Positions 25,840 to 34,670 of a DNA stretch of 51,582 nucleotides are shown here, piece by piece. The notes beneath the pieces were generated by a model. The model made no database searches and was not told the DNA's origin. It worked only from the letters and a program-made list of their open reading frames with translations. The first letter of the stretch is position 1. Each line of letters starts with the position of its first letter. Source of the stretch: Candidatus Caldisaccharidevorator malaysiensis. Lineage in GTDB: Bacteria; Armatimonadota; Fervidibacteria; Fervidibacterales; Fervidibacteraceae. A program made the position numbers and the translations under genes. The DNA is taken from contig JANXBO010000016.1 of NCBI GenBank assembly GCA_025057575.1, positions 1-51,582 of the forward strand, in the 5' to 3' direction.

Positions 25840-26550
25840 ATGGGAAGGTTCGCTCATACCTTAGTGGTGCTGCTGATCGCTGGATCCTGTCTGTTCGCCC
25901 AAGGTGGTCCTTTTGACCAGGTTGTTCCGGAAGTGAATTGGGAAGATGCCGATGCCAACCGCATCTTGCAATTGTTGAGTGAAGACTACGGTTTTTCCTA
26001 CAGTATCTCGCCGGGAGTAGGCGGCACGGTCACCTTGCGACTCTTGAATACCCGTCTCTCCGACATCTTGCAGAGGGTTGCGGGACAGATTAACGCCGAT
26101 CTCTTCATAGACAGCGCAAAGAAGGTCGTGGAGTTGAAACCTAAGTTGGCAGCAACCACAGCCGGCGTCCCCGGTCGGGAGCCTCGGGTTCCACAGGTGA
26201 CAGCGGCAACGGAGCAGCAGACTTTTACTTGGGAACGCATTCGGTTTCGATTCCTTAACGCCTATGATGGTGTCCAACTTTTTGGTGGAACAATTGTCGT
26301 GCCGGCTTTCAGCGCCTTAAGTGGAATGGGCGGTTTTGGTGGAATGGGTGGCTTTGGCGGAATGGGTGGCTTTGGTGGACTTGGTGGCTTCGGTGGAATG
26401 GGTGGCTTTGGTGGAATGGGCGGCTTTGGTGGAATGGGTGGTTTCGGTGGAATGGGTGGTTTTGGAGGTTTAGGAGGCGGTTTAGGGGGCTTTGGCGGAA
26501 TGGGCGGCTTTGGAGGCTTAGGAGGATTTGGTGGCGGGTTCGGGTATTAG
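25840..26550 (+). CDS. Exported STN-domain protein with GGFGGM repeats
   Basis: A 236-residue exported protein: signal peptide (HTLVVLLIAGSCLFAQGG), one secretin/TonB N-terminal (STN) domain over residues about 30-105 (VNWEDADANRILQLLSEDYG, VTLRLLNTRLSDILQRVAGQ) and a C-terminal run of about 75 residues built from GGFGGM and GGFGGL. No secretin beta-barrel is present. It sits directly before the secretin gene, 27 bases away, which also starts with an STN domain. It may be an accessory that stacks on the secretin ring, or a structural glycine-rich protein; the sequence does not decide. Confidence 0.85.
   Translation: MGRFAHTLVVLLIAGSCLFAQGGPFDQVVPEVNWEDADANRILQLLSEDYGFSYSISPGVGGTVTLRLLNTRLSDILQRVAGQINADLFIDSAKKVVELKPKLAATTAGVPGREPRVPQVTAATEQQTFTWERIRFRFLNAYDGVQLFGGTIVVPAFSALSGMGGFGGMGGFGGMGGFGGLGGFGGMGGFGGMGGFGGMGGFGGMGGFGGLGGGLGGFGGMGGFGGLGGFGGGFGY
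26321..26545 (+). repeat. 18-bp tandem repeats encoding GGFGGM
   Basis: About a dozen imperfect 18-base units of the type GGTGGCTTTGGTGGAATG encode a GGFGGM/GGFGGL array at the C-terminus of the STN protein. Third-position changes among units show an array that has begun to diverge. Confidence 0.85.
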
Positions 26551-26577
26551 TGGCGCCATTAAGAGGGAGGTTGGAAG

Positions 26578-28320
26578 GTGGTCAGTGGAAAAGTGAGGTT
26601 GTGCCTTTGGTTGGTTGGTTTATTCATAGCAGTGGTTGGACAGTCGACCAACGTCGTCGGTCAGACCCCACAGGACGATCCTATTATTCTTTCGGTTGAT
26701 TTTGACAATGCGAGTGTAGGGGATGTTCTCAACCTCATCTTTACGGAAACGCAGATTAGTTACGTAGCGTCGCCGGACATCCTAAACCTCTCAGTGGGAC
26801 GGCTGCGGCTCCACAATATGCCCGTGAGTCAGATCATTCGCTACCTGTGTGACCTAACAGGCATTCAGGCACGAAGGGATGAAAAGGGAGTTTACATTTT
26901 GAGCCGCTCGCAACCGGCACCTCCTGCCTCACCGACACCGAAGAAGCCACCAGAAGAACCAGAAGAAGTAAAGGAAGAAAAAATGATTCCTCAGCCTCCC
27001 AAAGTTGTGTCGCCTGACGAATGGGCGACTCGTGCTCTGCCGGCGGACTTTGAAGTTCTCAAAATCCGCTATCTGCCGGTTACCGAGGTGTGTCACATTC
27101 TGGGCATCCCCGTCTTGGGGGATTCTTCCTATAGAGGTGCTTATGAACTGCTCCAGAGGGTCCGCAATCAGGTCACAAATATGCAGACCGGCGGTTATAG
27201 TGGCGTGCCGTTGATGAATCCCAGCGTCAGTGGGGGAATGTCTCCAGTCAGCAGTTCGTCTTTGATTAGTGGAATTGGTGTGCCGGGTCTGGGGGCGACT
27301 GTCCTGGACTCCGGATTCCTCCGATCTCCTGATGTTGCGCGAGCGGGGATCGGGGGAATTGGGGGCGTTGGGGGCGGCTTTGGTCCTGGAGGACTCGTCG
27401 GTGGAGGACCGGGAGGGCTGGCGGGTCCAGGTGTTGGGGGTGGTTTTGGTGGAGTTCCTGGGGGCGTCGGTGGTGTGGGCGGCATTCTGGGGTTGATCCC
27501 AGGTCTTCAGCAGATTATTGGTATTCCGACTCAGAACGCGATTCTCGTCTACGGAACGGCGGAAGCCATTGATCAGTTGAGAGAGATTCTTTTTCTGATT
27601 GATCAGCCACCCGACCAGGTGGAGATTGAATCTCAATTCGTTGCCGTCGTCGGCAGCCTGAGCGAGATATTGGGAATAGACTGGCGAATGGCAGGCTCCG
27701 AGGTGACCGTGGTCACCCAGGGGATGCCATTGGGCACCTTGACTCAGATCGGTTATGTGCGAGGAAATCTGCAAGCAGTCTTGGGCACTGCTATCTCCAG
27801 CAACAGAGGAAAGGTGATTAACGCTCCCAGAGCCTTCACCATTAATGGTCTGCCCGCCATTTTCACATCGGTCATTTTCCGACCCGTTATCATCCAGACG
27901 GCTATTACGGACCTGGCGGGGAACGTGCGGACGATCACAAACATCATTGCCGTTCCCCTGGTCACTGGTCTCTTTGCCGTTCCGTTCATCAACGAAGACG
28001 ATACCGTGACGATGAGCATCACGCCCATCGTGACGGACATTTTGGGGGAATTCCCGAACCCCGCGGGCGGGACGATCCCCATCTTCAATGTCACAACGAC
28101 CTTTGCTTTGGTTCGGGTGCGGGACGGAGAAAGTTTCGCCATCGGTGGTCTGCTGACTTCCCGAGACAGTTCCACCCAAAGGGAGGTCCCCTTGCTGGCG
28201 CGACTGCCGCTTATCGGTTCCCTCTTCCGGGGCAAGGATCGGACCATCAGCGAACAGAATCTGATTGTTTTCGTGACTCCTCGGATCATTCGGCTGGAAG
28301 AGGGGACTTTTGGTGGCTAA
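26578..28320 (+). CDS. pilQ: Secretin (PilQ/GspD family)
   Basis: The outer-membrane channel of the type IV pilus or type II secretion system. The 580 residues have a signal peptide (LCLWLVGLFIAVVGQ), an STN domain (VDFDNASVGDVLNLIFTETQ), a second N-domain region (FEVLKIRYLPVTEVCHILG), a glycine-rich insert (about 260-305), an N1-type domain (NAILVYGTAEAIDQLREIL) and the secretin domain ending VRDGESFAIGGLLTSRD and REVPLLARLPLIGSLFRG, the family signature. It is the last gene of the pil run. Whether the machine makes pili or secretes proteins cannot be told, since the ATPase and major pilin context is outside. Confidence 0.95.
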   Translation: MVSGKVRLCLWLVGLFIAVVGQSTNVVGQTPQDDPIILSVDFDNASVGDVLNLIFTETQISYVASPDILNLSVGRLRLHNMPVSQIIRYLCDLTGIQARRDEKGVYILSRSQPAPPASPTPKKPPEEPEEVKEEKMIPQPPKVVSPDEWATRALPADFEVLKIRYLPVTEVCHILGIPVLGDSSYRGAYELLQRVRNQVTNMQTGGYSGVPLMNPSVSGGMSPVSSSSLISGIGVPGLGATVLDSGFLRSPDVARAGIGGIGGVGGGFGPGGLVGGGPGGLAGPGVGGGFGGVPGGVGGVGGILGLIPGLQQIIGIPTQNAILVYGTAEAIDQLREILFLIDQPPDQVEIESQFVAVVGSLSEILGIDWRMAGSEVTVVTQGMPLGTLTQIGYVRGNLQAVLGTAISSNRGKVINAPRAFTINGLPAIFTSVIFRPVIIQTAITDLAGNVRTITNIIAVPLVTGLFAVPFINEDDTVTMSITPIVTDILGEFPNPAGGTIPIFNVTTTFALVRVRDGESFAIGGLLTSRDSSTQREVPLLARLPLIGSLFRGKDRTISEQNLIVFVTPRIIRLEEGTFGG

Positions 28321-28340
28321 GATCCCTGCCCCACCCGACT

Positions 28341-28346
28341 TATAAT
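28341..28346 (+). promoter_or_regulatory. Possible -10 box upstream of aroC
   Basis: TATAAT lies 20 bases before the preferred aroC start. It overlaps the more upstream ATG (28345), which argues against that ATG. No good -35 hexamer is placed at 16-18 bases. Confidence 0.35.
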
Positions 28347-28365
28347 GAGCGTGGTGGGGTGCGGA

Positions 28366-29607
28366 TTGAAGCGCTTCCGATTTTACACTGCCGGCGAATC
28401 CCACGGTCCGGCTCTTACTGTGATTATTCAGGGCGTCCCCTTCGGAATGCCGCTCCTCGCCGAGGACATCAACAAAGATTTGGCTCGTCGACAAGGTGGC
28501 TATGGAAGAGGTCCCCGATCCCGAAAGATTGAGCGGGATCAGGTCACTTTTCTTGCCGGTGTCCGGCACGGTGTGACCATCGGATCCCCGATAGCCCTTC
28601 TGATAGAGAACAAGGACTTTGAAAATTGGTCCGTGGCAATGAGTCCCCAACCCGTCACCGAAGAAACACCTCCGGAAAAGAAAAGACCTTTTTATCTCCC
28701 CCGCCCCGGTCACGCCGACCTGGCAGGAGCAATGAAGTTCTTGACTTACGATTTGCGACCCGTGCTGGAAAGAGCCAGTGCTCGGGAGACGGCTGCCCGT
28801 GTAGCGGCTGGTGCCGTTGCGAAAAAACTGCTCAATCACTTCAAGGTCCAAATGGCTTCTCACGTTCTTTCCGTCGGACCAGTCCAGTCCCCTGTGGACT
28901 CTTCCAAATTGACCGTTTCCGAAATCTGGGAAAGGGCGGAGTCGTCCGAACTCCGCTGCCTGGACCCAATCACCACGGAGAAGATGAAAGCCCTTATTGA
29001 TGAAGCGATGAAGGAGGGGGAAACTCTGGGTGGTCAGTTTGAGGTAGTGGTGGATGGGGTGCCCGTCGGGCTGGGAAGTTATGCTCACTGGGATGAAAAA
29101 TTAGACGGGCGGCTGGCGCAGGCAGTGATGAGTATTCACGGGGTCAAAGGGGTAGAGATCGGGCGAGCCTTTGAAATGAGCGGTAAAAAAGGGTCTCAAG
29201 TCCATGATCCCATACTGCCCCCCGATCCCCATCCGACTGACTGGCGGTTCTTCCCGAGAGCCACTAACAACTCGGGAGGACTGGAAGGAGGGGTAACCAA
29301 TGGGGAGCGCCTTATCGTTCGGGGAGCGATGAAGCCCTTATCTACACTTCGTCGCCCCTTAAGTTCCGTCAATCTCCTAACGGGAGAGGTGGCGAAGGCG
29401 CACGTGGAACGGTCGGACGTCTGCGCTATCGCTGCCTGCGCGGTCGTTGCCGAAGCAATGGTTGCCATAATTTTGGCAGATGCCATTCTGGAAAAATTTG
29501 GTGGAGATACCCTCAAAGAGATTGAGGAAAGGGTAACGGCTTACAAAGATGCGCTATCTGCCTGGGCTGCCGGTAAAGGCAAAGAAGAAGAGGCAACGGC
29601 AGGGTAG
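28366..29607 (+). CDS. aroC: Chorismate synthase
   Basis: AroC converts EPSP to chorismate, the last step of the shikimate pathway, using reduced FMN. Motifs are RFYTAGESHGPALT, RRQGGYGRGPRSRKIERD, RPGHADLAGAMKF, RASARETAARVAAGAVAKKLL and AIAACAVVAEAMVA. The TTG at 28366 (LKRFRFYTAGESHG) fits the usual family N-terminus and has GGTGGGG 6 bases upstream; an ATG at 28345 would add 7 residues and overlaps a TATAAT box. The gene overlaps the next by 59 bases. Confidence 0.95.
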   Translation: MKRFRFYTAGESHGPALTVIIQGVPFGMPLLAEDINKDLARRQGGYGRGPRSRKIERDQVTFLAGVRHGVTIGSPIALLIENKDFENWSVAMSPQPVTEETPPEKKRPFYLPRPGHADLAGAMKFLTYDLRPVLERASARETAARVAAGAVAKKLLNHFKVQMASHVLSVGPVQSPVDSSKLTVSEIWERAESSELRCLDPITTEKMKALIDEAMKEGETLGGQFEVVVDGVPVGLGSYAHWDEKLDGRLAQAVMSIHGVKGVEIGRAFEMSGKKGSQVHDPILPPDPHPTDWRFFPRATNNSGGLEGGVTNGERLIVRGAMKPLSTLRRPLSSVNLLTGEVAKAHVERSDVCAIAACAVVAEAMVAIILADAILEKFGGDTLKEIEERVTAYKDALSAWAAGKGKEEEATAG

Positions 29608-30874
29608 GGGTTTCTCCCTCCTGAGCAAGAGATATTTAAGGAGGCGTGCCTTAACTCGCCGAATTTTGTGGCTCAGCGTCGCAGGGATCATCTTTGTTCC
29701 CACCGTTCACTTTGCCCGGCAGATGGCTTACCAAAAGGCGTGGCGCTCGTGCGCCGGTCATCTTCAACTTCTTCAAGTGGAAGAATTACCGGACCCGATC
29801 CTTATCGTCTCCCCTCATCCCGATGATGAGACGGGCGGCTGTGGTGGGTTGATCCACACACTGGTGCAACGGGGACGCCCCCCGTTTGTTGTTTGCGTCA
29901 CCGACGGCGACGCCTTTGATTGGGCAATGTGGCTCCGCTTAGATGGGGTTTGGCTGGACCCGTCTCGCCGCAGTCGATTCGCCTCCCAGAGGCTGGCGGA
30001 GTTGCAAAGAGCGATGGAAACCTTGGGGCTCCCCACTGATCATCTTTCGTTTCTGGGTTTTCACGAGCGGGAAATTGTTCGCCGATGGCTTTTGGAAGGT
30101 GACCGGACCCTTTTTAACTCAATGATCTCTCTTCTTCGGCACCTCCGCCCTCGGACTATCCTTGTCCCTGCCCGGTTTGACGACCATCCGGTCCATTCCA
30201 CCGTTGCCGCTTTGACCTGGTCGGCTCTTTTCTCTCGTTCGTCCTCCAGTGATGCTCCCTTGCCTATCGTCTTTGAGTATCTGATTCATTACGGTAACTT
30301 TCCCGTTCCCCAGGGTCTTCAAAAAAATCTTTGGCTTCTCCCTCCAAAAGGTGTTTTGGACGCCGGTCAGTGGCAGGCGGTCTTTCTTAGTCCTTCTGAT
30401 CAGGATAGCAAACAAAGGGCTTTGTTGCGCTACGACAGCCAATTGCTGCTGTCGGGGCGGCTGCTGCAAAGTTTCGTCAGGAGAAATGAACTTTTTCTGA
30501 AACCAGTTTTAAGCGGGTATCTGAAGGATCGCGTCGGTGAACCGCGGTCTTTTCTGCCTTCCTCGGACATTGTTTCCATCGCAGTGGAACCCTTGTCCTT
30601 CAAGAGGTGGCACGTTTCGGTAAGGCTTAGGGGTCGGGTGAGTCAGTCAGTTCAATACGGTCTTCACATCTTCACTTTAACGACTGGTCCCGTTCTGCAA
30701 GACCTGACATCGTCTCCAGCACGCCACAACGAGGTGGAAGCCGTCCTGACCGCAACCCCACCGATGGTCCTAACCGTGTTCACTAAGAGAGGCAAGCATT
30801 TTCACGACATCGTCCCTTTTGTCGTCGCAGATGCCAACCGTTGGACAGAGCGAAGGGAGGCTTTCGGTCAGTGA
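29549..30874 (+). CDS. PIG-L family deacetylase, membrane-anchored
   Basis: A LmbE/PIG-L-type zinc deacetylase. The metal motif is SPHPDDETGGCGGLIH, with Asp in TDGDAFD and the third ligand in RFDDHPVHSTV. A basic N-terminus and a membrane helix (ILWLSVAGIIFVPTVHFA) precede it. Family members deacetylate N-acetylglucosamine-containing or N-acetylcysteine-containing substrates; which one applies here is unknown. A C-terminal part of about 150 residues is unlike the core and may be a separate beta domain. The start lies inside the end of aroC, and no better start with a ribosome binding site was found. Confidence 0.88.
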   Translation: MRYLPGLPVKAKKKRQRQGRGFSLLSKRYLRRRALTRRILWLSVAGIIFVPTVHFARQMAYQKAWRSCAGHLQLLQVEELPDPILIVSPHPDDETGGCGGLIHTLVQRGRPPFVVCVTDGDAFDWAMWLRLDGVWLDPSRRSRFASQRLAELQRAMETLGLPTDHLSFLGFHEREIVRRWLLEGDRTLFNSMISLLRHLRPRTILVPARFDDHPVHSTVAALTWSALFSRSSSSDAPLPIVFEYLIHYGNFPVPQGLQKNLWLLPPKGVLDAGQWQAVFLSPSDQDSKQRALLRYDSQLLLSGRLLQSFVRRNELFLKPVLSGYLKDRVGEPRSFLPSSDIVSIAVEPLSFKRWHVSVRLRGRVSQSVQYGLHIFTLTTGPVLQDLTSSPARHNEVEAVLTATPPMVLTVFTKRGKHFHDIVPFVVADANRWTERREAFGQ

Positions 30875-31824
30875 GGTCGTCAGGTTGGGCTCAGACTTTA
30901 GTTCTGTGCCTTTCTCTCTCTCTGGTCGCTGGCTCCCTTTGCGAAAGTCAGGAACTGAGGGCATCCGCCCATCCGTCTGTCTGCACCATTGGCGATCCGA
31001 TCACCTACCGGGTAGCTCTCTTCGCACCTGAGTCGGCAAGAGTCATTTTGCCAAAGATTAGCCGATTCGGCGAATTTGAAATCTTGAAGACGTGGCCGAT
31101 CCAGACCCAGAAGGGCGCCATGCCGGGAACGAAGGTGACCGTTTTTCAATGGGATGTGGCTCTCTACCGAACGGGGAAGGGGAGTATTCCCCCGCTGACC
31201 GTTACCTGTGAAATGGAGGGGAAAACGACTCTGGTCCGGTCCAATCCGGTTGAGATACAGGTCATCCCGATTGCTCCCCCTAATGCGAAAGATCCCCGAC
31301 CTATCAAACCGCCTATGGCTTACCCGTTGAGCGCCCGATCGGTTGCCATCGTTACCTTGATAGCCTTGCTCTCCTTAACGGCACTAGCCTTAGGGGTTCG
31401 GGGGCTTTTGGCTTTGGGCGGTTGGGCACTGTCCCAATGGCGGCGCTGGACGGCACCGCTTCCGTTGCCTCCTGATCAGTTAGCCCTCCAATCCATCAGC
31501 CGAGCCCGCCAACTTTACCAAGACGGTCAAGTGGAAAGAGCCTTCATTCTGCTCTCTTATGCCCTTCGGCGCTATTGCGAACAGCGCTTTGAGGTGCCCG
31601 CACTGGAAACGCCAACGGACCAATTGCTCCAAGTGATCGGAAAGCGCCTTCGTGCGGATCAGGAAAGCGTGCTGGCATTCGTTTTGGATATCAGCGACCT
31701 GGCAAAGTTCGCTCGCTACCTTCCCACAGAGACGGAAGCCAGCAAGATGTTCTCGGATTCGGAGGAACTGGTCCGCAGCACCAGCCCGATTCCGGAGCCG
31801 GTGAGGGGCTCTACACCTGCTTAG
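30871..31824 (+). CDS. BatD-like exported/membrane protein
   Basis: A 317-residue protein with a signal peptide (TLVLCLSLSLVAGSLC), an Ig-like beta domain (HPSVCTIGDPITYRVALFAP, FQWDVALYRTGKGSIPPLTV), a membrane helix near residues 168-190 (VAIVTLIALLSLTALALGV) and a cytoplasmic helical tail (RARQLYQDGQVERAFILLSYALRRYCEQRF). This is the layout of BatD/DUF4381-type proteins of MoxR-VWA operons, but no MoxR or VWA gene is nearby. GTG at 30871 overlaps the deacetylase stop, with AAGGGAGG 11 bases upstream. It converges with the propeller gene, overlapping by 4 bases. Confidence 0.8.
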   Translation: MRSSGWAQTLVLCLSLSLVAGSLCESQELRASAHPSVCTIGDPITYRVALFAPESARVILPKISRFGEFEILKTWPIQTQKGAMPGTKVTVFQWDVALYRTGKGSIPPLTVTCEMEGKTTLVRSNPVEIQVIPIAPPNAKDPRPIKPPMAYPLSARSVAIVTLIALLSLTALALGVRGLLALGGWALSQWRRWTAPLPLPPDQLALQSISRARQLYQDGQVERAFILLSYALRRYCEQRFEVPALETPTDQLLQVIGKRLRADQESVLAFVLDISDLAKFARYLPTETEASKMFSDSEELVRSTSPIPEPVRGSTPA

Positions 31825-33149
31825 CGGTAGACTTGTCGGGGCGTGTTCAGGTTGGCAATCCGAACTCGGCTACCTTGACCGGTGCTCTGCTGAAAAGCAA
31901 TCCACCCGCTGATAAGGTCCGCCAGGGTCGGATTGGTGCAGGGATCATAGGGTCCGATACCGCCCGGCTGGTTGCTCCGAATCAATAGCGTAGACCAAAT
32001 CGGCTGAGTCGTTACCAAGTCAAAAATGTGGACGTCCTGAGCAGCGTTAGCATCCGCTTGACCCCCAAAGGCAAAGGGTAAGGGCTGAGGATCTTGCCCA
32101 ATTCGCTGGAACGCCGAAGCGCTCGTGTGAAAGCCCAATAGTCGTCCGTCCCGGCTCAGAACCGCGGCACCAATGGGTCCCCGGACCGCAATCCCGATCA
32201 GCGGCGCAGCGGCACCACCTGACAGTTCAAAAACCCAGGCTGCTGGAATGGAAGGACCGGGCGGGTTGGTCAACGCTCCCTGCGCTGTGAAAGCAAACCG
32301 ACTGCCCGCCAAACTCGGCGGTGACAGGGGATAATTGGACACAATGCTGACCAGAACCGGATCCGGACCCTCGGTCGTCTTTGTCCGAATCTGGCTGATG
32401 TCATAGACCCGCAATTCCCAGACGGAACCGTTGAAGAAGGACAATCCCAGTAGCCAACCCGACCGATCCGTCGTGGGATCGGGCGCAGTCACGGGATCCA
32501 GACTGAGCCGAACAGAAGTTAAGGGGGGATGAACGGGGGAACCCAGATGAAGATAGCGGGTCCAGGTGGCGCCGGCAGCCGATTCGTCAAGAGCGCCGTC
32601 CTCGTCCGCATCCCGGTCCCGGAGATACAGAATCCACGATCCTGGTCCTGGAGGCGAAGGATTAGGGGGTTGGTTGTCGGAAGGATCGCCGTTTCCATCA
32701 GGATCGTGAAGTTCGGTGCTTTGGCTTAGAAAGGCGACAAACCGACCAGAGCCGCTAATCGCCGGTAGAATGCCGATTGTTCCATAGGGCACACTCCCCG
32801 TTGTCGGCTCCAAGACAACGACTCCGCCTCCTCGCTGGCAAACAACCCAGTTGCCCGAAGCATCAATGGACGGTCTCGCTTCTCCGACTGCGGGAGGAGT
32901 TGCATAAACGGGGGTGACTCCGATCGTTTCCCACGCCTGAACCCCAAATGTGGGGTCTGGGATGGGAGGGAAAGAGACAGGAAACTGAAAGAGGTCTGTC
33001 TGACGGGGAGGGAGTAAGGTCTGAAAGACGACGCGACCCGTGTTGCTGATGGAAGGGTGCAGTTCATAGGGAGGAAGAGTCTGGCTAATTCCCTGGACAA
33101 CTGTTAGAGCCCAAACGGCAGTAACGATGCTCCATACTCCCTGTTTCAC
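31821..33149 (-). CDS. Exported beta-propeller (PD40-like) protein
   Basis: A 442-residue protein with a signal peptide (IVTAVWALTVVQGISQT) and repeated blades of PD40/TolB-like type (PAISGSGRFVAFLSQSTELHD, AAVLSRDGRLLGFHTSAS). One aspartate-rich loop, LRDRDADEDGALDESAAG, resembles a calcium-binding loop. It is the last gene of the minus-strand pseudopilin operon, 15 bases after a paralogous propeller gene. Its function is unknown; exported propellers usually act as binding surfaces. Confidence 0.85.
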   Translation of the reverse strand: MKQGVWSIVTAVWALTVVQGISQTLPPYELHPSISNTGRVVFQTLLPPRQTDLFQFPVSFPPIPDPTFGVQAWETIGVTPVYATPPAVGEARPSIDASGNWVVCQRGGGVVVLEPTTGSVPYGTIGILPAISGSGRFVAFLSQSTELHDPDGNGDPSDNQPPNPSPPGPGSWILYLRDRDADEDGALDESAAGATWTRYLHLGSPVHPPLTSVRLSLDPVTAPDPTTDRSGWLLGLSFFNGSVWELRVYDISQIRTKTTEGPDPVLVSIVSNYPLSPPSLAGSRFAFTAQGALTNPPGPSIPAAWVFELSGGAAAPLIGIAVRGPIGAAVLSRDGRLLGFHTSASAFQRIGQDPQPLPFAFGGQADANAAQDVHIFDLVTTQPIWSTLLIRSNQPGGIGPYDPCTNPTLADLISGWIAFQQSTGQGSRVRIANLNTPRQVYR

Positions 33150-33164
33150 GATGAGTCACCCTTC

Positions 33165-34658
33165 TCAAGGTAGGATCATTTGACTCAGATAGATGTCCCA
33201 CCGACCATTAGTGTCAGCGAACGGACCACCAGAAGCAGCCCGCGCCAGTGGGGCAAGGCTGTGAAAGACCACAGAGAACAAGTTGCCTGCCCCTGCCGGT
33301 TGGACCAGACTGACGACAGGGAAAAGGCTGTGTCCCTGTGGGATTGACTCGCTTGGATCCTCATCCACTCTTCCATCGCCGTCGTCATCGGCGTTGTTGA
33401 TTGGGTCTTCATCAATCCGTCCATCCCGGTCGTCATCAACAGAAGCAAAATCAACGGAGAGGGGTTGCTGGAGGACCGGAAAGAGGGACACAGCGTTCTG
33501 ACGAAAATCACACCGGGCGAGATAGACATTTCCGACCCCTCGCACCGCCGGTCTTTGCAAGGACGGATGAAGAAGCCCGGCTTCCCACGAGTGGAAAGCC
33601 AGAAAAACAACAGAAGGGTCTTGCGGCGAAACAACCAGGGTCGGTGCACCCATCCAGTCGCTGTAGCCCATACCGGAACCGCCTAACTGAAGGCTTCCTT
33701 GGGGAAGCAACATCTGAGTGATCCTCAGGCTGACTCCGTCCTGAAGTCGCAAAACCCAAAGGTCAACAACTTCCTGAAAGTGGCGGGCAGGGGGCGTCGG
33801 TGTGGCGACAGCAAAAGCCAAATAGGCACCATCGGGGGAAAGGGACGGTGCGAAGGCGACGGAGCCCTGGGGCAAAAAGATGCCAACGGTCCGAGTCGCT
33901 CCCGGAACGGCTTCATCAAAGACTCCATTGCCATCGGCATCTCGGTCGTGGACCGTGATCAACCACGGGACTTGTAAGGAAGTTGCGTCAGACTGCCCGT
34001 CCCCGTTTTCGTCCAGGACCCCTCGGTCCCGCGTCATATACGCCACCATCCGACCGTCTGCCGACACGGTGGGCGAAACGCAATGAAAGGCTGCCGGTCC
34101 TCGGGCAACGGTCCCATCCCCTGCCAGCCGACTTACAAACGAGATCAAAGTCGTGACACCACGACTGCGGTCATAAGCAAGAACCTGCCAGGTAAAACCG
34201 ACCCTCCCGACAAAAACAATGTGCTGACCGTCACCGCTGATGGTCGGCTGGACAAAGGGCGGCGCTAACCCTGGATAAATCGGAACAAACGGCTGCAGAA
34301 TGGGACCGGTCGCCTGATCAGACCAAACCCCAATCTGCTGACCTGTCACTGGCTGGTAAACAAGGGTCCGTCCATCGTGGCTGAGGGACGGGTGCCTCCC
34401 GATCGCAGGAGTGGGAGGGCTGCCGACGGTCACCGGTTGAGCAACATATTGTCCGGCAACTAAGATTGCCATCCATATTTCCGGTGGTTGTCCCGGTCGC
34501 TCCACTTGGAAAGCAATGCGGCTGCCGTCGGCGCTGACGCTGGGAAAGCGGGATTCTGCCAGACCGCCGTAAAGCCCTCTTGAGACCCAGGTCAGTCCCT
34601 GACCGCCTGCTGTGCCCGAGAGGATTATCAAAGGGATCAGAAGTCTGGTCGCCTTCAT
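33165..34658 (-). CDS. Exported beta-propeller (PD40) protein with Asp-rich calcium-type loops
   Basis: A 497-residue paralogue of the next gene. It has a signal peptide (LLIPLIILSGTAGGQG) and clear PD40 blades (FPSVSADGSRIAFQVE, HPSLSHDGRTLVYQPVTG, TVSADGRMVAYMTRD, SLSPDGAYLAFAVA). Asp-rich loops are present at DRDADGNGVFDEAVPG and near residues 404-434 (VDDDRDGRIDEDP, NADDDGDGRVDEDP). It starts 12 bases after the stop of the giant PilX-like gene, so it belongs to the pilin operon. It may decorate a pilus tip or act in the periplasm. Confidence 0.88.
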   Translation of the reverse strand: MKATRLLIPLIILSGTAGGQGLTWVSRGLYGGLAESRFPSVSADGSRIAFQVERPGQPPEIWMAILVAGQYVAQPVTVGSPPTPAIGRHPSLSHDGRTLVYQPVTGQQIGVWSDQATGPILQPFVPIYPGLAPPFVQPTISGDGQHIVFVGRVGFTWQVLAYDRSRGVTTLISFVSRLAGDGTVARGPAAFHCVSPTVSADGRMVAYMTRDRGVLDENGDGQSDATSLQVPWLITVHDRDADGNGVFDEAVPGATRTVGIFLPQGSVAFAPSLSPDGAYLAFAVATPTPPARHFQEVVDLWVLRLQDGVSLRITQMLLPQGSLQLGGSGMGYSDWMGAPTLVVSPQDPSVVFLAFHSWEAGLLHPSLQRPAVRGVGNVYLARCDFRQNAVSLFPVLQQPLSVDFASVDDDRDGRIDEDPINNADDDGDGRVDEDPSESIPQGHSLFPVVSLVQPAGAGNLFSVVFHSLAPLARAASGGPFADTNGRWDIYLSQMILP

Positions 34659-34670
34659 ACTTTGATCACC

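Noticed and set aside
26321..26545. CRISPR-like array suggested by evenly spaced repeats
   Set aside because: The repeats are contiguous 18-base units in frame with a Gly-Phe-Met protein; there are no spacers and no cas genes.
28345..28347. ATG at 28345 as the aroC start
   Set aside because: It overlaps a TATAAT box and would add residues absent from most chorismate synthases; the TTG at 28366 has a ribosome binding site.
26929..29088. A 719-codon open frame on the minus strand, antisense to the secretin and aroC genes
   Set aside because: It has no recognisable motifs, no ribosome binding site of note and lies wholly opposite two well-identified genes. Its composition is that expected from the complement of their codons.
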